64,000 nucleotides of DNA from Liolophura sinensis (lineage: Eukaryota > Mollusca > Polyplacophora > Chitonida > Chitonidae): the NCBI RefSeq assembly GCF_032854445.1, contig NC_088302.1:57082237-57146236 (forward strand), given 5' to 3'. The notes beneath the pieces are model-generated. The model was not told where the DNA came from. It saw nothing but the letters and a program-made list of their open reading frames with translations, and did no database searches. Below are positions 1 through 11,095 of the stretch, in pieces; the first letter of the stretch is position 1; every line of letters begins with the position of its first letter. The translations under genes and the position numbers were made by a program.

Positions 1-469
1 TCAGATTTTTGGAAGAGATGTAAAAAAACACAGAGCATTCAAGCATCAAAACACGTTGGCACAAGGCACCGTCAAAGTCTAACATAGGGACAAACTACGA
101 TTTCCTGCTGATCTACTGTTCATGATGAAGTAAAATCTGATTTGTCCTATTAACTCGTCAAAGTTGAAGGAAAAGAAGACACCTATTAACTCGTCAAAGT
201 TGAAGGAAAAGAAGACACCCACTATTTCATATACCTGCCGCTTTCAAATGGTGGACTTGTATAACGTTTGTTTTGTTTTCATCCGACAAACCGGATACAC
301 CGCTAGCCTCTGTACCCGTCTCCGGTAAAGATAAATTTCCCCTTTCCACCAGGAATGCATGATGGCTGAAACTGTAGCGAGTAAATGTTGTCACATGCCC
401 TGCAATTCTAGTGCATCTTCCTGGCACTGGGAACCGTGACCTCCCAGAAGAGAGAGACCATAGATAAAG
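1..469. other. Unannotated flank before the first array
   Basis: No gene is seen. The only structure is a 36-bp direct duplication at about 147-218 (unit includes ACTCGTCAAAGTTGAAGG, two copies). Confidence 0.5.
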
Positions 470-3005
470 CTAGCATGTATATGTACAGTAGAAGACATGT
501 ACAATAGATAGCATGTACAGTACACATGTACTGTAGACAGCATGTACAGTAGACATGTGCGCTAGAGGGCATATAAAATAGACGGTATGAACAGTAGACA
601 GCATGTACACTAGACATGTACAGTAGACAGCATGTACAGTACGCGGCGTGTACAGTAGAAGACATGTACAGTGGACAGCATGTACAGTACACATGTACAA
701 TAGAGGGCGTATGCAGTAGACAACATGTACAGTACACATGTATCGTAGACGGCATGTACAGTGGTCATGTACAGTAGACAGCATGTACAGAACATATTTA
801 CAGTAGAAAATTGTACAGTGGACAGCATGTACAGTAGACAGCATGTGCAGTACACATTTACAGTAGAGGGCATGTACAGTACACATTTACAGTAGAGGGC
901 ATATGTAGTAGACAGCATGTACACTAGACATGTACAGTAGACAGCATGTACAGTAGAAGACATGTACAGTAGAGAGCATGTAAAGTGGACATATACGGTA
1001 GAGGGCATATGAAGTAGACGGCATGTACAGTAGAGAGCATGTACAGTACACATGTAGACAGCATGTACAGTACACATGTAGACAGCATGTACAGAACACA
1101 TGTACAGTAGACAGCATGTACAGTACACATGTACAGTAGAGGGCGTATGCAGTAGATGGCATGTACAGTACACATGTACAGTACACGGCATGTACAGTGG
1201 TCATGTATAGTTGAGGGCATGTACAGTAGACAGCATGTACAGTAGACAGCATGTACAGTAGACGTACAGCAGAGGGTGTATGCAGTAGACGGCATGTACA
1301 GTGGTCATGTATAGTAAAGGGCATATACAGTAGACAGTGTGTACAGTAGACAGCAGGTACAGTAGTCATGTACAATAGACAGCATGTACAGTAGTCATGT
1401 ACAGTAGACGGCATGTACAGTAGACAGCATGTACAGTACACATGTAAAGCAGATAACATATACAGCAGAAAACATGTACAGTAGACATGTACAGTAAACA
1501 TGTAGAGTAGAAGGCATGTAAAGTAGACATATACAGTAGACAGCATGTACAGTAGACATGTAGAGTAGAAGGCATGTTCAAGAGATATGTACAGTACACA
1601 TGTACAGAAGACAGCATGTACAGTAGACATGTACAGCAGACAACATGTACAGTAGACATGTACAGAAAACAGTATGTACAGAAGGCATGTACAGTAGACA
1701 GCATGTATAGAGGACAAGTACAGTAGACAGCATGTACAGTAGCCATATACAGTACACATGTACAGTAGACAGTATGTACAGTACACATGTACAGTATACA
1801 GTATGTACAGTACACATGTACATTAGAGAGCATGTACAGCATTCATGTACAGTTGACAACATGTACAGTACACATGTACAGTAGACAGCATGTACAGTGC
1901 AAATGTACAGTAGAGGACATATGTAATAGACAGCATGTTCAGTACAAATGTACAGTGGAGGGCATATGTAGTAGACAGCACATGCAGTAGGCATGTACAG
2001 TAGACAGCATGTACAATACAAATGTACAGTAGATGGCATGTACAGTACACATGTACAGTAGACAGCATGTACAGTACAGGGCATGAACAGTACACATTTA
2101 CAGTAGAAAACATGTACAGTAGACAGCATGTACAGTAGACAGCATGTATAGAGGACAAGTACAGTAGACAGCATGTACAGTAGCCATGTACAGTACACAT
2201 GTACAGTAGACAGTATGTACAGTACACATGTACAGTAGACAGTATGTACAGTACACATGTACAGTAGAGAGCATGTACAGTATTCATGTACAGTTGACAA
2301 CATGTACAGTACACATGTACAATAGACAGCATGTACAGTGCAAATGTACAGTAGAGGACATATGTAGTAGACAGCACATGCAGTAGACATGTACAGTAGA
2401 CAGCATGTACAATACAAATGTACAGTAGAGGGCATATGTAGTAGACAAGTACAGTAGACAGCATGTACATTAGACAGCAAGTACAGGAGACATGTACTGT
2501 AGACAGCATGTACAGTAGGCAGCATGTGCAGTAGACATGTACAGTAGGCAGCATGTACAGTAGAGGGCATGTGCAGTAGACAGCATGTACAGTAGGCTTG
2601 TACAGTAGACATGTACAGTAGACAGCATGTACAGTAGACAGCATGTACAGTAGACGGCATGTACAGTGCACATGTACAACAGACAACATGTAAAGTAGAC
2701 AAGTACAGTAGAAAGCATGTACAAGAGACATGTACAGTAGACAGCATGTATAGCAGACAGCATGTACAGTAGACAAGTACAGTAGACAGCATGTACAGTA
2801 GACAAGTACAGTAGACAGCATGTACAGTACACATGTACAGTAGACAGCATGTACACTAGACAAGTACAGTAGACAGCATGTACAGTAGACAAGTACAGTA
2901 GACAGCATGTACAGTACACATGTACAGCAGACAGCATGTACACTAGACAAGTACAGTAGACAGCATGTACAGTAGACAAGTACAGTAGACAGCATGTACA
3001 GTAAA
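470..3005. repeat. 2.5-kb minisatellite of 13- and 16-bp words (ACATGTACAGTAG type)
   Basis: Irregular tandem mixture of AGACAGCATGTACAGT, ACATGTACAGTAG and ACAAGTACAGTAG words, about 160 words long. It lies beyond the 3' end of Rab30. The words lack stops in several minus-strand frames, so they give long overlapping Cys/Tyr/Leu/Met-rich open frames that are not genes. Confidence 0.95.
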
Positions 3006-4128
3006 CAGCCAGCTTGTGGCAGTGACAATCAAAAAAAAAAAAAGGAATAGCAGTTCATGTGAAGTAAATATTCATTAACTATGTGCAGATAAAATGGTAA
3101 CATAAAGAAGAATCTGTCATGATGTAGCATAACCTCTGCTCATGACCACTAGGAGAAGGTTCATACAAGAGATTACATCCCTGGCTCAGGTCAAAGTTCA
3201 CACAAATCATACACATCTTCAAGTGTACATATACACACTAAGGGGAGAATAGCATCTGGGAATGTACATGTTCACATGTATGTTAACCTGTCCTGAACAA
3301 ATTCAGAGACAGGAAGACATATCATGGCAGTAATGAACACAAGGTTATTGCCTTTGTCATATGAGCAGTTTCCAGCCACAAAAGACTTACTCGCACAAGT
3401 TAAAGTCCCCTCAATATACAACATTGGCACTCACAAATGTAAAACTTCATGAAAAGCAAAATAGAGACCAAATATAACATAGCATACATGTTAAACTCTT
3501 GACTATCCAGTCTAGTAAATATGAAGCACCATAACAAAATAACATAGATGACATTCATTACAAAACATTTGCTAGAACATCATGACTTTCTCAATCAACA
3601 GAAATGAATCCTTCTGTGTGAAAGTCAGCTTAAAAGCAAAATAATACTGTTTTAATCCTCCTTTATATAAATTTATGTTTCTAAAATCTTATTTTCAAAT
3701 CTCGAGATGTAGACATAATTAACAAATACATGACTATGCCTCCCTAATGACGTCTGTAGAGAAAATTTAACACAGGTTTGCATAAAGCTTGAACACTGCA
3801 ATCCATGCAACATACATTATGAAAATATCTTTCACAATTTTGAACCAAACCTAACAATACACCCATGTAATGGTTGTATTTGACAATGATACAACCCTAT
3901 ACTTAGGGTCATCTGCAAATATCCACTTATCAAGCGCATTATCATTTATCTGAAGCTACAGAAAAGCTGTAACAACAAATTGGTCCCTTCAACAAGTTAC
4001 TATATATCCTCTACTTCCACTCTTTCAAAAAAACAGAATCCTGTCACGCATCATTGTCAAAAGGCAAAGTTAGGGAGCAGATTTAAGTAGGACTTCTGAT
4101 GACACCCGCTGACCAGGCTGACTGGTTG
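3006..4128. other. AT-rich sequence downstream of Rab30, probably including its 3' UTR
   Basis: Follows the Rab30 stop on the minus strand. No open frame, repeat or clear AATAAA signal stands out; the transcript end cannot be placed from sequence alone. Confidence 0.4.
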
Positions 4129-4380
4129 TTAGATCTTACAACAGCTGAAGGAAGATACTGTTGTGGCACTGCCAGGAGTAAAGCCTGCCTCTCCCTTGGG
4201 ACGCACTTCATTCTCGCGGGTTAATTTCGTCAGTTCTTTGCCAATTTCCAGAAAGAGTTTTTTCAACATTATCTGCTTCTTTGGCCGAAGTTTCCAGAAA
4301 GCGCATCTCGTAGCGCTGAGCAAACTGCTGTCCAATGGCTGTGGGTATCTCACGCCGGTTAATTTGATCCGTCTTGTTAC
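4129..4380 (-). CDS. RAB30: Rab30 terminal coding exon 4, with a one-base frameshift
   Basis: Begins (G)[11 protein letters not shown] after a TTTTGACCAG acceptor and contains ETSAK. The original frame reads to ...ADNVEK; conserved sequence ([12 protein letters not shown]... to SCCKI, stop at 4131-4129) then continues one frame over. The shift falls in a six-A run. Exon length 252 is one base more than the 251 that phase 1 requires. Confidence 0.88.
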   Translation of the reverse strand, partial: VTRRIKLTGVRYPQPLDSSLLSATRCAFWKLRPKKQIMLKKLFLEIGKELTKLTRENEVRPKGEAGFTPGSATTVSSFSCCKI

Positions 4381-7300
4381 CTGGTCAAAAGTAGAGGAAA
4401 ATGTAATCTGATCTGTTTTGTTACCTGGTCAAAAGTAGAGGAAAATGTAATCTGATCTGTCTTGTTACCTGGTCAAAAGTGGAGGAACATGTAATCTGAT
4501 CTGTCTTGTTACCTGGTCAAAAGTGGAGGAAAATGTTGTCTGATCTGTCCTGTTACCTGGTCAAAAGAAGAGGAAAATGTAATCTGATCTGTCTTGTTAC
4601 CTGGTCAAAAGTAGAGGAAAATGTAATCTGATCTGTCTTGTTACCTGGTCAAAAGTGGAGGAAAATGTAATCTGATCTGTCTTGTTACCTGGTCAAAAGT
4701 AGAGGAAAATGTAATCTGATCTGTCTTGTTACTTGGTCAAAAGTGGAGGAAAATGTTGTCTGATCTGTCCTGTTACCTGGTCAAAAGAAGAGGAAAATGT
4801 AATCTGATCTGTCTTGTTACCTGGTCAAAAGTAGAGGAAAATGTCATCTGATCTGTCTTGTTACCCGGTCAAAAATAAAGGAAAATGTCATCTGATCTGT
4901 CTTGTTACCTGGTCAAAAGTAGAGGAAAATGTAATCTGATCTGTCTTGTTACCTGGTCAAAAGTAGAGGAAAATGTAATCTGATCTGTCTTGTTACCTGG
5001 TCAAAAGTGGAGGAAAATGTCATCTGATCCGTCTTGTTACCTGGTCAAAAGCAGAGGAAAATGTCATCTGATCTGTCTTGTTACTTGGTCAAAAGTGGAG
5101 GAAAATGTAATCTGATCTGTCTTGTTACCTGGTCAAAAGTGGAGGAAAATGTAATCTGATCTGTCTTGTTACCTGGTCAAAAGTAGAGGAAAATGTCATC
5201 TGATCTGTCTTGTTACTTGGTCAAAAGTAGAGGAACATGTAATCTGATCTGTCTTGTTACCTGGTCAAAAGTAGAGGAAAATGTAATCTGATCTGTCTTG
5301 TTACCTGGTCAAAAGTGGAGGAAAATGTAATCTGATCTGTCTTGCTCCCTTTTCAAAAGTAGAGGAAAATGTAATCTGATCTGTCTTGTTACCTGGTCAA
5401 AAGTAGAGGAAAATGTGATCTGATCTGTCTTGTTACCTGGTCAAAAGTGGAGGAAAATGTGATCTGATCTGTCCTGTTACCTGGTCAAAAGTGGAGGAAA
5501 ATGTGATCTGATCTGTCCTGTTACCTGGTCAAAAGTGGAGGAACATGTAATCTGATCTGTCTTTGTTACCTGGTCAAAAGTGGAGGAAAATGTAATCTGA
5601 TCTGTCTTGTTACCTGGTCAAAAGTGGAGGAAAATGTAATCTGATCTGTCTTGTTACCTGGTCAAAAGAAGAGGAAAATGTAATCTGATCTGTCTTGTTA
5701 CCTGGTCAAAAGTAGAGGAAAATGTCATCTGATCTGTCTTGTCAAAAGCAGACAAAAATGTACAGTAAATAAAAAAGGAAACTTCTACAATAATGTGTTA
5801 ACATTATACATGTAAATATTCAACAGAGATCAATGAAAAAGACTTATGTAGTGTTGTTACACATGTATCAGGTGTTAATATCCTACCATCGCATAAAATA
5901 CGAAACACTCCATGATGTATTACTGTGTTGAATCTTGAAAATGTCCCTCAACTATCAAAACTAAAATCTTAACTCACAGCTGAAGGAACAGACAAACTGA
6001 GGAGCAGACAAACTGAGGAGCAGACAAACTGAGGAGCAAACAAACTGAGGAGCAAACAAACCGAGGAGCATGAAGTTTCTGCTAGTAAATAACTCTGTAA
6101 CTGCATTTATCTCTTACCTACTAAATATGTGAGGATATTCTTGCCAGCATAGTTCTCCATCTCAGTAATCCACTGGGGCAGGCTCTCAAATGAGTCTTGT
6201 AGGCAAACATCATATACAAGGATGAGGGCATTGGCAGAGCGGTAGTAACTCTGAGTGATGGACCGGAATCTCTCTTGGCCAGCAGTGTCCCAGATCTGTA
6301 ACTGTTCACATCAGTCTGCATTACAGTCAGTCATTCACATCAGTCCACATTACAGTCAACTGTTTACATCAGTCCACATTACAGTCAACTGTTCACATCA
6401 GTCCATATTACAGTCAACAGTTTACATCAGTCCTCATTACAGTCAACTGTTCACATCAGTCAATATTACATTTAATCTTTCACACCAGTGTAAAGTCAAC
6501 TGTTTACACCATTGTACATCACAGTCAAGTGTCCACATCAGTCTACATTACAGTTAGCTGTTCACATTACAGTCAACTGTTTACACCAGTCTACACTACT
6601 GTCAACTGTTCAGATCAGTCTACATGATGGTCAACCGTTCACATCAGTCTATATTATGGCCAACTGTTCACATCTGTCTGCATTACACTCAGCAGTTTGC
6701 ATCAGTCTATAGTACAATCAGCTGTTCACATCAGTCTTTATTACACTCAGATGTTTACATCAGTCTATATTATGGCCAACTGTTCACATCTGTCTGCTTT
6801 AAAATCAAGAGTTTGCATCAGTCTATAGTATAGTCAGCTGTTCACATCAGTCTGTATTACACTCAGATGTTTACATCAGTCTGTATTACACTCAGATGTC
6901 CACACCAGTCTGTATTACACTCAGATGTTCACATCAGTCTGTATTACACTCAGATGTTCACATCAGTCTGTATTACACTCAGATGTTCACATCAGTCTGT
7001 ATTACACTCAGATGTTCACATCAGTCTATATTACGCTCAGCTATTCACATCCATCTGCATTCCAATCAACTGTTCACATCAGACTATATTACGCTCAGCT
7101 TTTCAAAAGACTATATCACAGTCAGCCTTGATCTGCATTCCAGTCAACTGTTCACATTAGTCAGCATTATAGGGATATTTACCTTCACTGTCTCGATGAA
7201 TTCACTATATCTCAACAAAAAATTATACAGAAAAATTCTTCAGGATTTTTTCACCCAAATCTTCCTCCCTTGGCTACAGTGTTACGCCAGGACTGAAAAA

Positions 7301-8230
7301 CTTAGTCTCTTCACATAAGTGAACAATTTTTGAGCATTAAATCTGTCCAAGAGAAGAGTTTTCTCTTGAACACTAATTTTTCAAAAATCCAGTAACACTG
7401 GTTAACAAATATGTATATACTGTACATCCTTTGACATGTTCCACTCTCTAGTAATATCATATTAACAAACCTTTATTTTTTCACCGTCAATTTCCACAGT
7501 CTTAATCATGAAATCCACACCTATTGTGGCCCCTTGACCGGGTGGGAATAACCCCTGTACAGCAAAGAAAATATGGAATACATCAGTTGCTTTGTTGAAA
7601 ATTCAGTGTATAGGACACTTCGGATAAATGATTCCATTGCTTCCATCCTCCTCCTAAAGTTCTCGCCAAGAAACAATTGACGCTGCTCTCTTGTCTCTTA
7701 CATAAAGTTTGCAGGTGTCCGCTTGCCTTCCTTCCTTCGATATGAGGTAGATCTCTGCCACATGTGGAAAAGTTGGCTAGTCTAGCCATAGGTCTGCCAG
7801 TTTCCTCCACCCAGAAATCTGGCCACCATTGCAAGAGTGAAAAATTCTTCAGCATTGCATTCAAAACCAATCAAAAGCACATAAATAAATAAGTAAATTC
7901 TGGATGTTTTGCCCATTGTCACTGTTCATTCTTTATAAAAAGGTGGTCTTTTTTCTCTTTTTTAGTTACATGTTTCTTCTAAATTCATTGATTATTATCT
8001 AATCATGTTGCTACATCAACTATTTCATACACATGACTGAAAAGTGAATGGTTATAAAAATCATGATCAGAGTATATGGATGTTACGAAACAATGACGTT
8101 TTTTGTCAAAGCAAAATTCTACAAGTTTTATATTTTAAATTACCTGGGTGAATCTCCTCACTAGGCATGTTTTGCCAACACCTGCATTACCAATCAACAC
8201 CACCTTGAACAGGTATTTGTAATCTTCCAT
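4129..8230 (-). CDS. RAB30: Rab30 small GTPase gene, four coding exons, frame broken in the last exon
   Basis: Coding exons in gene order are 8144-8230, 7471-7554, 6118-6301 and 4129-4380, all with GT-AG junctions and matching phases (0, 0, 1). The product starts [20 protein letters not shown], the Rab30 N-terminus. Visible motifs are the P-loop GNAGVGKT (residues 14-21), switch I ATIGVDF (38-44), WDTAGQE (61-67), NKTD (120-123), ETSAK (148-152) and a C-terminal Cys-Cys for geranylgeranylation (ending SCCKI). If one surplus base in a run of six A's (plus positions 4258-4263) is ignored, the protein is 201 residues, close to the roughly 203 of vertebrate Rab30. As written, the frame shifts after Lys159 and soon stops, losing the prenylation site. 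Known role of the family: a Golgi-located Rab supporting Golgi integrity and autophagy. Introns 2 and 3 are filled with minisatellites touching the acceptors. A possible 5' UTR acceptor lies at 8297/8298. Identity is secure; whether the frameshift is real is not. Confidence 0.93.
4381..5747. repeat. 44-bp minisatellite made of the Rab30 exon 4 acceptor
   Basis: About 31 copies of a 44-bp unit. On the minus strand each copy holds ATTTTCCTCTACTTTTGACC followed by AG|GTAACAAGACAGATCAGATTA. The true junction is the same pyrimidine-rich tract and CCAG followed by exon bases GTAACAAGACGGATCAAATTA. Each unit is thus about half intron 3' end and half exon 5' end. The last unit merges into the real exon at 4380. 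Confidence 0.95.
6000..6075. repeat. Short 16-17-bp tandem repeat (GAGGAGCAGACAAACT)
   Basis: About five copies inside Rab30 intron 3, close to the donor of exon 3. Confidence 0.85.
6118..6301 (-). CDS. RAB30: Rab30 coding exon 3
   Basis: 61 codons plus one base, starting [20 protein letters not shown] and ending ...ILTYLV(G). Acceptor GTGAACAG directly abuts a 29-bp repeat array. Donor is GTAG|GTAAGAG. Confidence 0.92.
6302..7170. repeat. 29-bp minisatellite abutting the Rab30 exon 3 acceptor
   Basis: About 30 copies of ACTGTTCACATCAGTCYACA followed by TTACAGTCA (plus strand). On the coding strand the copies near the exon read GATGTGAACAG, identical to the real acceptor. Copies farther away change ACTGTTC to GATGTTC and so lose the AG. 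The array starts at the exon edge. Confidence 0.93.
7171..7470 (-). other. Remainder of Rab30 intron 2
   Basis: Unique sequence between the array and exon 2; nothing further seen. Confidence 0.5.
7471..7554 (-). CDS. RAB30: Rab30 coding exon 2
   Basis: 28 codons, [20 protein letters not shown] onward, covering switch I. Acceptor is TGTACAG, donor is AAG|GTTTGT. Phase 0 on both sides. Confidence 0.92.
7555..8143 (-). other. Rab30 intron 1
   Basis: 589 bases of apparently unique sequence. A 95-codon open frame on the minus strand here has no recognisable domain and is intronic. Confidence 0.6.
8144..8230 (-). CDS. RAB30: Rab30 coding exon 1
   Basis: 29 codons from ATG (8230-8228) to ...RRFTQ, ending in phase 0 at a CAG|GTAATT donor. 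It carries the whole P-loop. The start matches the conserved MEDY of Rab30. Confidence 0.92.
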
Positions 8231-9639
8231 GTTAAGACTGTATTTATCTGGCACTCTCCAGTGGGATTATATGTTATAGCACCAGTGTGTTGTGGATCTG
8301 CAATCAGGGACACATGTAAATAGTTACCCTTGTGAAAAGGCATGAAGTGCTATACACATGCAGTGGGTACACATTCCGTGTTAATATAGAAGACCACAGG
8401 CTCAGGTAACACTATATACATCTGTGCATTATAATACATGTTTGTCTGATCTACATACATTACATCTGGTCAGTTTTAATACAAATGTTATACTATATTG
8501 GTATCTGCACCTACAAGTATTATGAGTACATAAACACAAGAAATCATACACTTGTTTTGGTCCAGCTAGACTGCTGTACAAAAGTCAGAGCGACAACCTG
8601 TAAGCATAATAAATGTGTAACTTAAATAATTATTCAAGATTCATGGCACTGTTTCTGTGATTTTAGGAAGGTTTTCATCGACTTAACTTAAAGGACAATC
8701 TGAAATATTCAATCAATAAACTGGATTACATTAACGAGTAAACCACAAAATGTTTAAATTACAAGCTAACTAATGTCTTGCAAGACTTACAGACAAATGT
8801 CTTTAAAAGCATACCAATGTCTTCAGAAACTACATGTACAAACATTAAACAGCACAATGGTTATGAATTAAACGAAAACAATTAGCTAAAAATAAACTGA
8901 CACATATGTATTAGCTTGCATCTGCTCTAGTCCTTGAAGGTAATTCACCGAGTGTGTTATTCTAGAGTAATTTGGAATCCTGTCATATATTATCAATGTA
9001 TCTTCCCACCAATGACTCGGATAAAGTAAAACAATACACTGTGTCTTGCTAGGCAAGCTTTTACTTCTTATCTGGGATTAAGATAGACGTTTGTCTTCAT
9101 CCCATCTCTAACAGCGTTACATTCCAAGATAAGAAAGGAAAAGGAATGATCGAAAACCTTGTGATACCAGCTAATTAATAGTCTCTCAAATGATAATTAT
9201 ACTGAAACTTTTGTCAATAATATAGGAATCTAATCTCTCCCGTTCCCCTCGTATCAGCAGATTAAAACTCCTTCTTCTTTTCAACACAGTAGTATTACCA
9301 TATCATGACTACACAAAAAAGATCCATGGGCATAACAACCATTGAGTCATTCAACAACAACAACAACACAACCGGATCTGCGTTTGCTCGTTTTAGTCTG
9401 CAAGACAAATTTGTTATCACGTCTGCATTACCATCAAAACCATGAGAATTGATCTCATCAGAAGCAAAGCCTTGTGAAAGACAGTGTATATGACATAGCT
9501 GAGCTCGACAGCTTTCACTTGTTGACGATGATTTTTGTGATGAGGATGTAAATAATGCAGGCCTCGCCCTCAGCGAGCAGAATGCTTCTTTCAACTCCCC
9601 GTGTCAACTACTACAAACTCCTCACACTGATAAGAACAC
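8231..9639. other. Rab30 upstream region
   Basis: No coding sequence recognised. On the minus strand a CTGATTGCAG at about 8298 could be the acceptor of a 5' UTR exon containing the start codon, implying a noncoding first exon farther upstream. A short CAA-type microsatellite lies near 9353-9370. Confidence 0.4.
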
Positions 9640-9995
9640 TTATTGCCGAATTTGCGCATTTCGTAACTTTCAAGCTTCGACATAGGCTACATGTACATGC
9701 ATGGCCTAAAGTTAAAAAAAATAGATAAGAATTCAGGTAAACTGGCATGATACACAATTTGCGCATCTCTTAACTTTCAGATTTCGACATACGTGTGTAC
9801 ATGAAGCCTAGGCCTATATGGACTAACGAGATACGGTACCGGTAACAACAAAGGTAAGCTGATATGACAGACATGACAATCTTGAGGATGCCTACATGTA
9901 GGCATAGACCCCAAACACTAAGAAAAGAGGGAAAACAAGCTATGGCAGTTATCTTCAAGACATACACATGTATGTCGAAATCTGAAAGTTGTAGG
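9640..9995. mobile_element. Small foldback element with a duplicated left arm
   Basis: Left arm ACTTTCAGATTTCGACATAC (9773 onward) is matched in reverse complement by 9961-9990. A second, diverged left arm with the same TTTGCGCAT lead-in lies about 107 bp upstream (9652-9700). No transposase is inside; it looks non-autonomous. Confidence 0.6.
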
Positions 9996-10051
9996 CAAGA
10001 ATTCCAGACATGATGTTTGTAGGCGTATAAGCCAGTCACGCTAGTTTGCCA

Positions 10052-10619
10052 CCGGGCTACGGTGGTCCATATGCGACATTTTCCTTTTTCTGAACTTTTG
10101 TAACTTTTTGTTAGATGTCTACCAGGGTGAAAACGCGGTGTAAACAGTTTTCACTTAGGTGGAAACTCACGTGCGCTTTTACCAAGGTGGAAAACAAACG
10201 TGAGTTTTGACCCAGTTGGAAACCGACGAGAGTTTTCACCCAGGTGGAAACTCACGTGACACAAGAAGTTCTCGTTTCCGTGGGCAGCCGAACTTAAGGA
10301 CGGGTTATTAATGGAAAATGCAATTATTTTGACAACAGATGAAATTTTGGGGACACTATAGGGAGGTCATGTAGAATTCCATGTGACTTGTTTCATCCAC
10401 GCCTTTCTCCGTCATGTTGAAGTTCTTACATGTTGTAGTTCATCATCATTCTGCCCACGGATACGAGAACGAGGCTTCTTGCATCACGTGAGTTTCCACC
10501 TGGTTTCCACTAACACGTTTTCACCTGGGTGGAAACGGTTTTCACCCAGGTGGAAACCTAACAAAAAGTTACAAAAGTTAAAAAAACAAAAAAGGATAAT
10601 GTGGGCCACCATACCGGGC
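10052..10619. mobile_element. Long foldback (MITE-like) element, about 570 bp
   Basis: A perfect 22-bp inverted repeat lies at 10093-10114 and 10558-10579 (core AACTTTTGTAACTTTTTG). Homology continues outward (CCGGGCTACGGTGG against CCACCATACCGG) and inward: CACGTGACACAAGAAG at about 10254 pairs with CTTCTTGCATCACGTG at about 10475, and the GTGGGCAG/CTGCCCAC blocks also pair. The arms also carry repeated CACCCAGGTGGAAAC palindromes. No open frame of note. Confidence 0.8.
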
Positions 10620-10711
10620 ATATCGATGGGAATTCTAACCTGTGTGCATGTACAAGTCCATATAGGCCTATTTAAATACGCATTTCAATACTAAAAAAAT
10701 AGTACGTGTAC

Positions 10712-10780
10712 ATGCAGGTTTCCTCAGGGTGGTAGACGTGGGTGGAAGGTCTCCCAGCAACCTTTGGATGGTCGTGCGTT
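10712..10780 (+). mobile_element. SINE body fragment
   Basis: GGAAGGTCTCCCAGCAACCT followed by a GGATGGTCGTG motif matches the central body of the full SINE at 28926-29203. Both ends are lost. Confidence 0.6.
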
Positions 10781-10799
10781 TCCATTCCTGCCAACACAA

Positions 10800-11095
10800 A
10801 CATCTTGGCCCCGTGTAGGACCAAGATGGGCTGCACTCTGGGCCCCGGTTGGGATGCCCATGTGGGGCTATGAGGAATTTGTCACTGGGCCCTATGGTGG
10901 CCCCGAGTGGGCAAGCCCAGATGGGCTCTTAGATGGGTCCAATGTCGGTCCATTCTGGGCTAGCCCATACAGGCTTTATATGGGTGTACGAGGAGTCCCC
11001 TCTGGGCTAGCTCTTATACGTTTATATGGGTTCGAGGTGTGCGCATTCTGGGCTAGCCCGTCTGGGATTCATATGGGTCCACGGTGGTTCTGTTA
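10800..11095. repeat. Degenerate GGGCTAGCCC/ATGGG-type tandem repeat
   Basis: Irregular repetition of TGGGCTAGCCC and ATGGGTCC words, giving a Trp/Gly/Pro-rich 110-codon open frame (10764-11096) with recurring WASP words. The open frame looks like a by-product of the repeat. Confidence 0.55.

Noticed and set aside
1578-3028. Two overlapping minus-strand open frames of 418 and 401 codons, Cys/Tyr/Leu/Met rich
   Set aside because: They overlap in different frames of the same minisatellite and have no unique sequence or domain; they exist because the repeat words lack stops.
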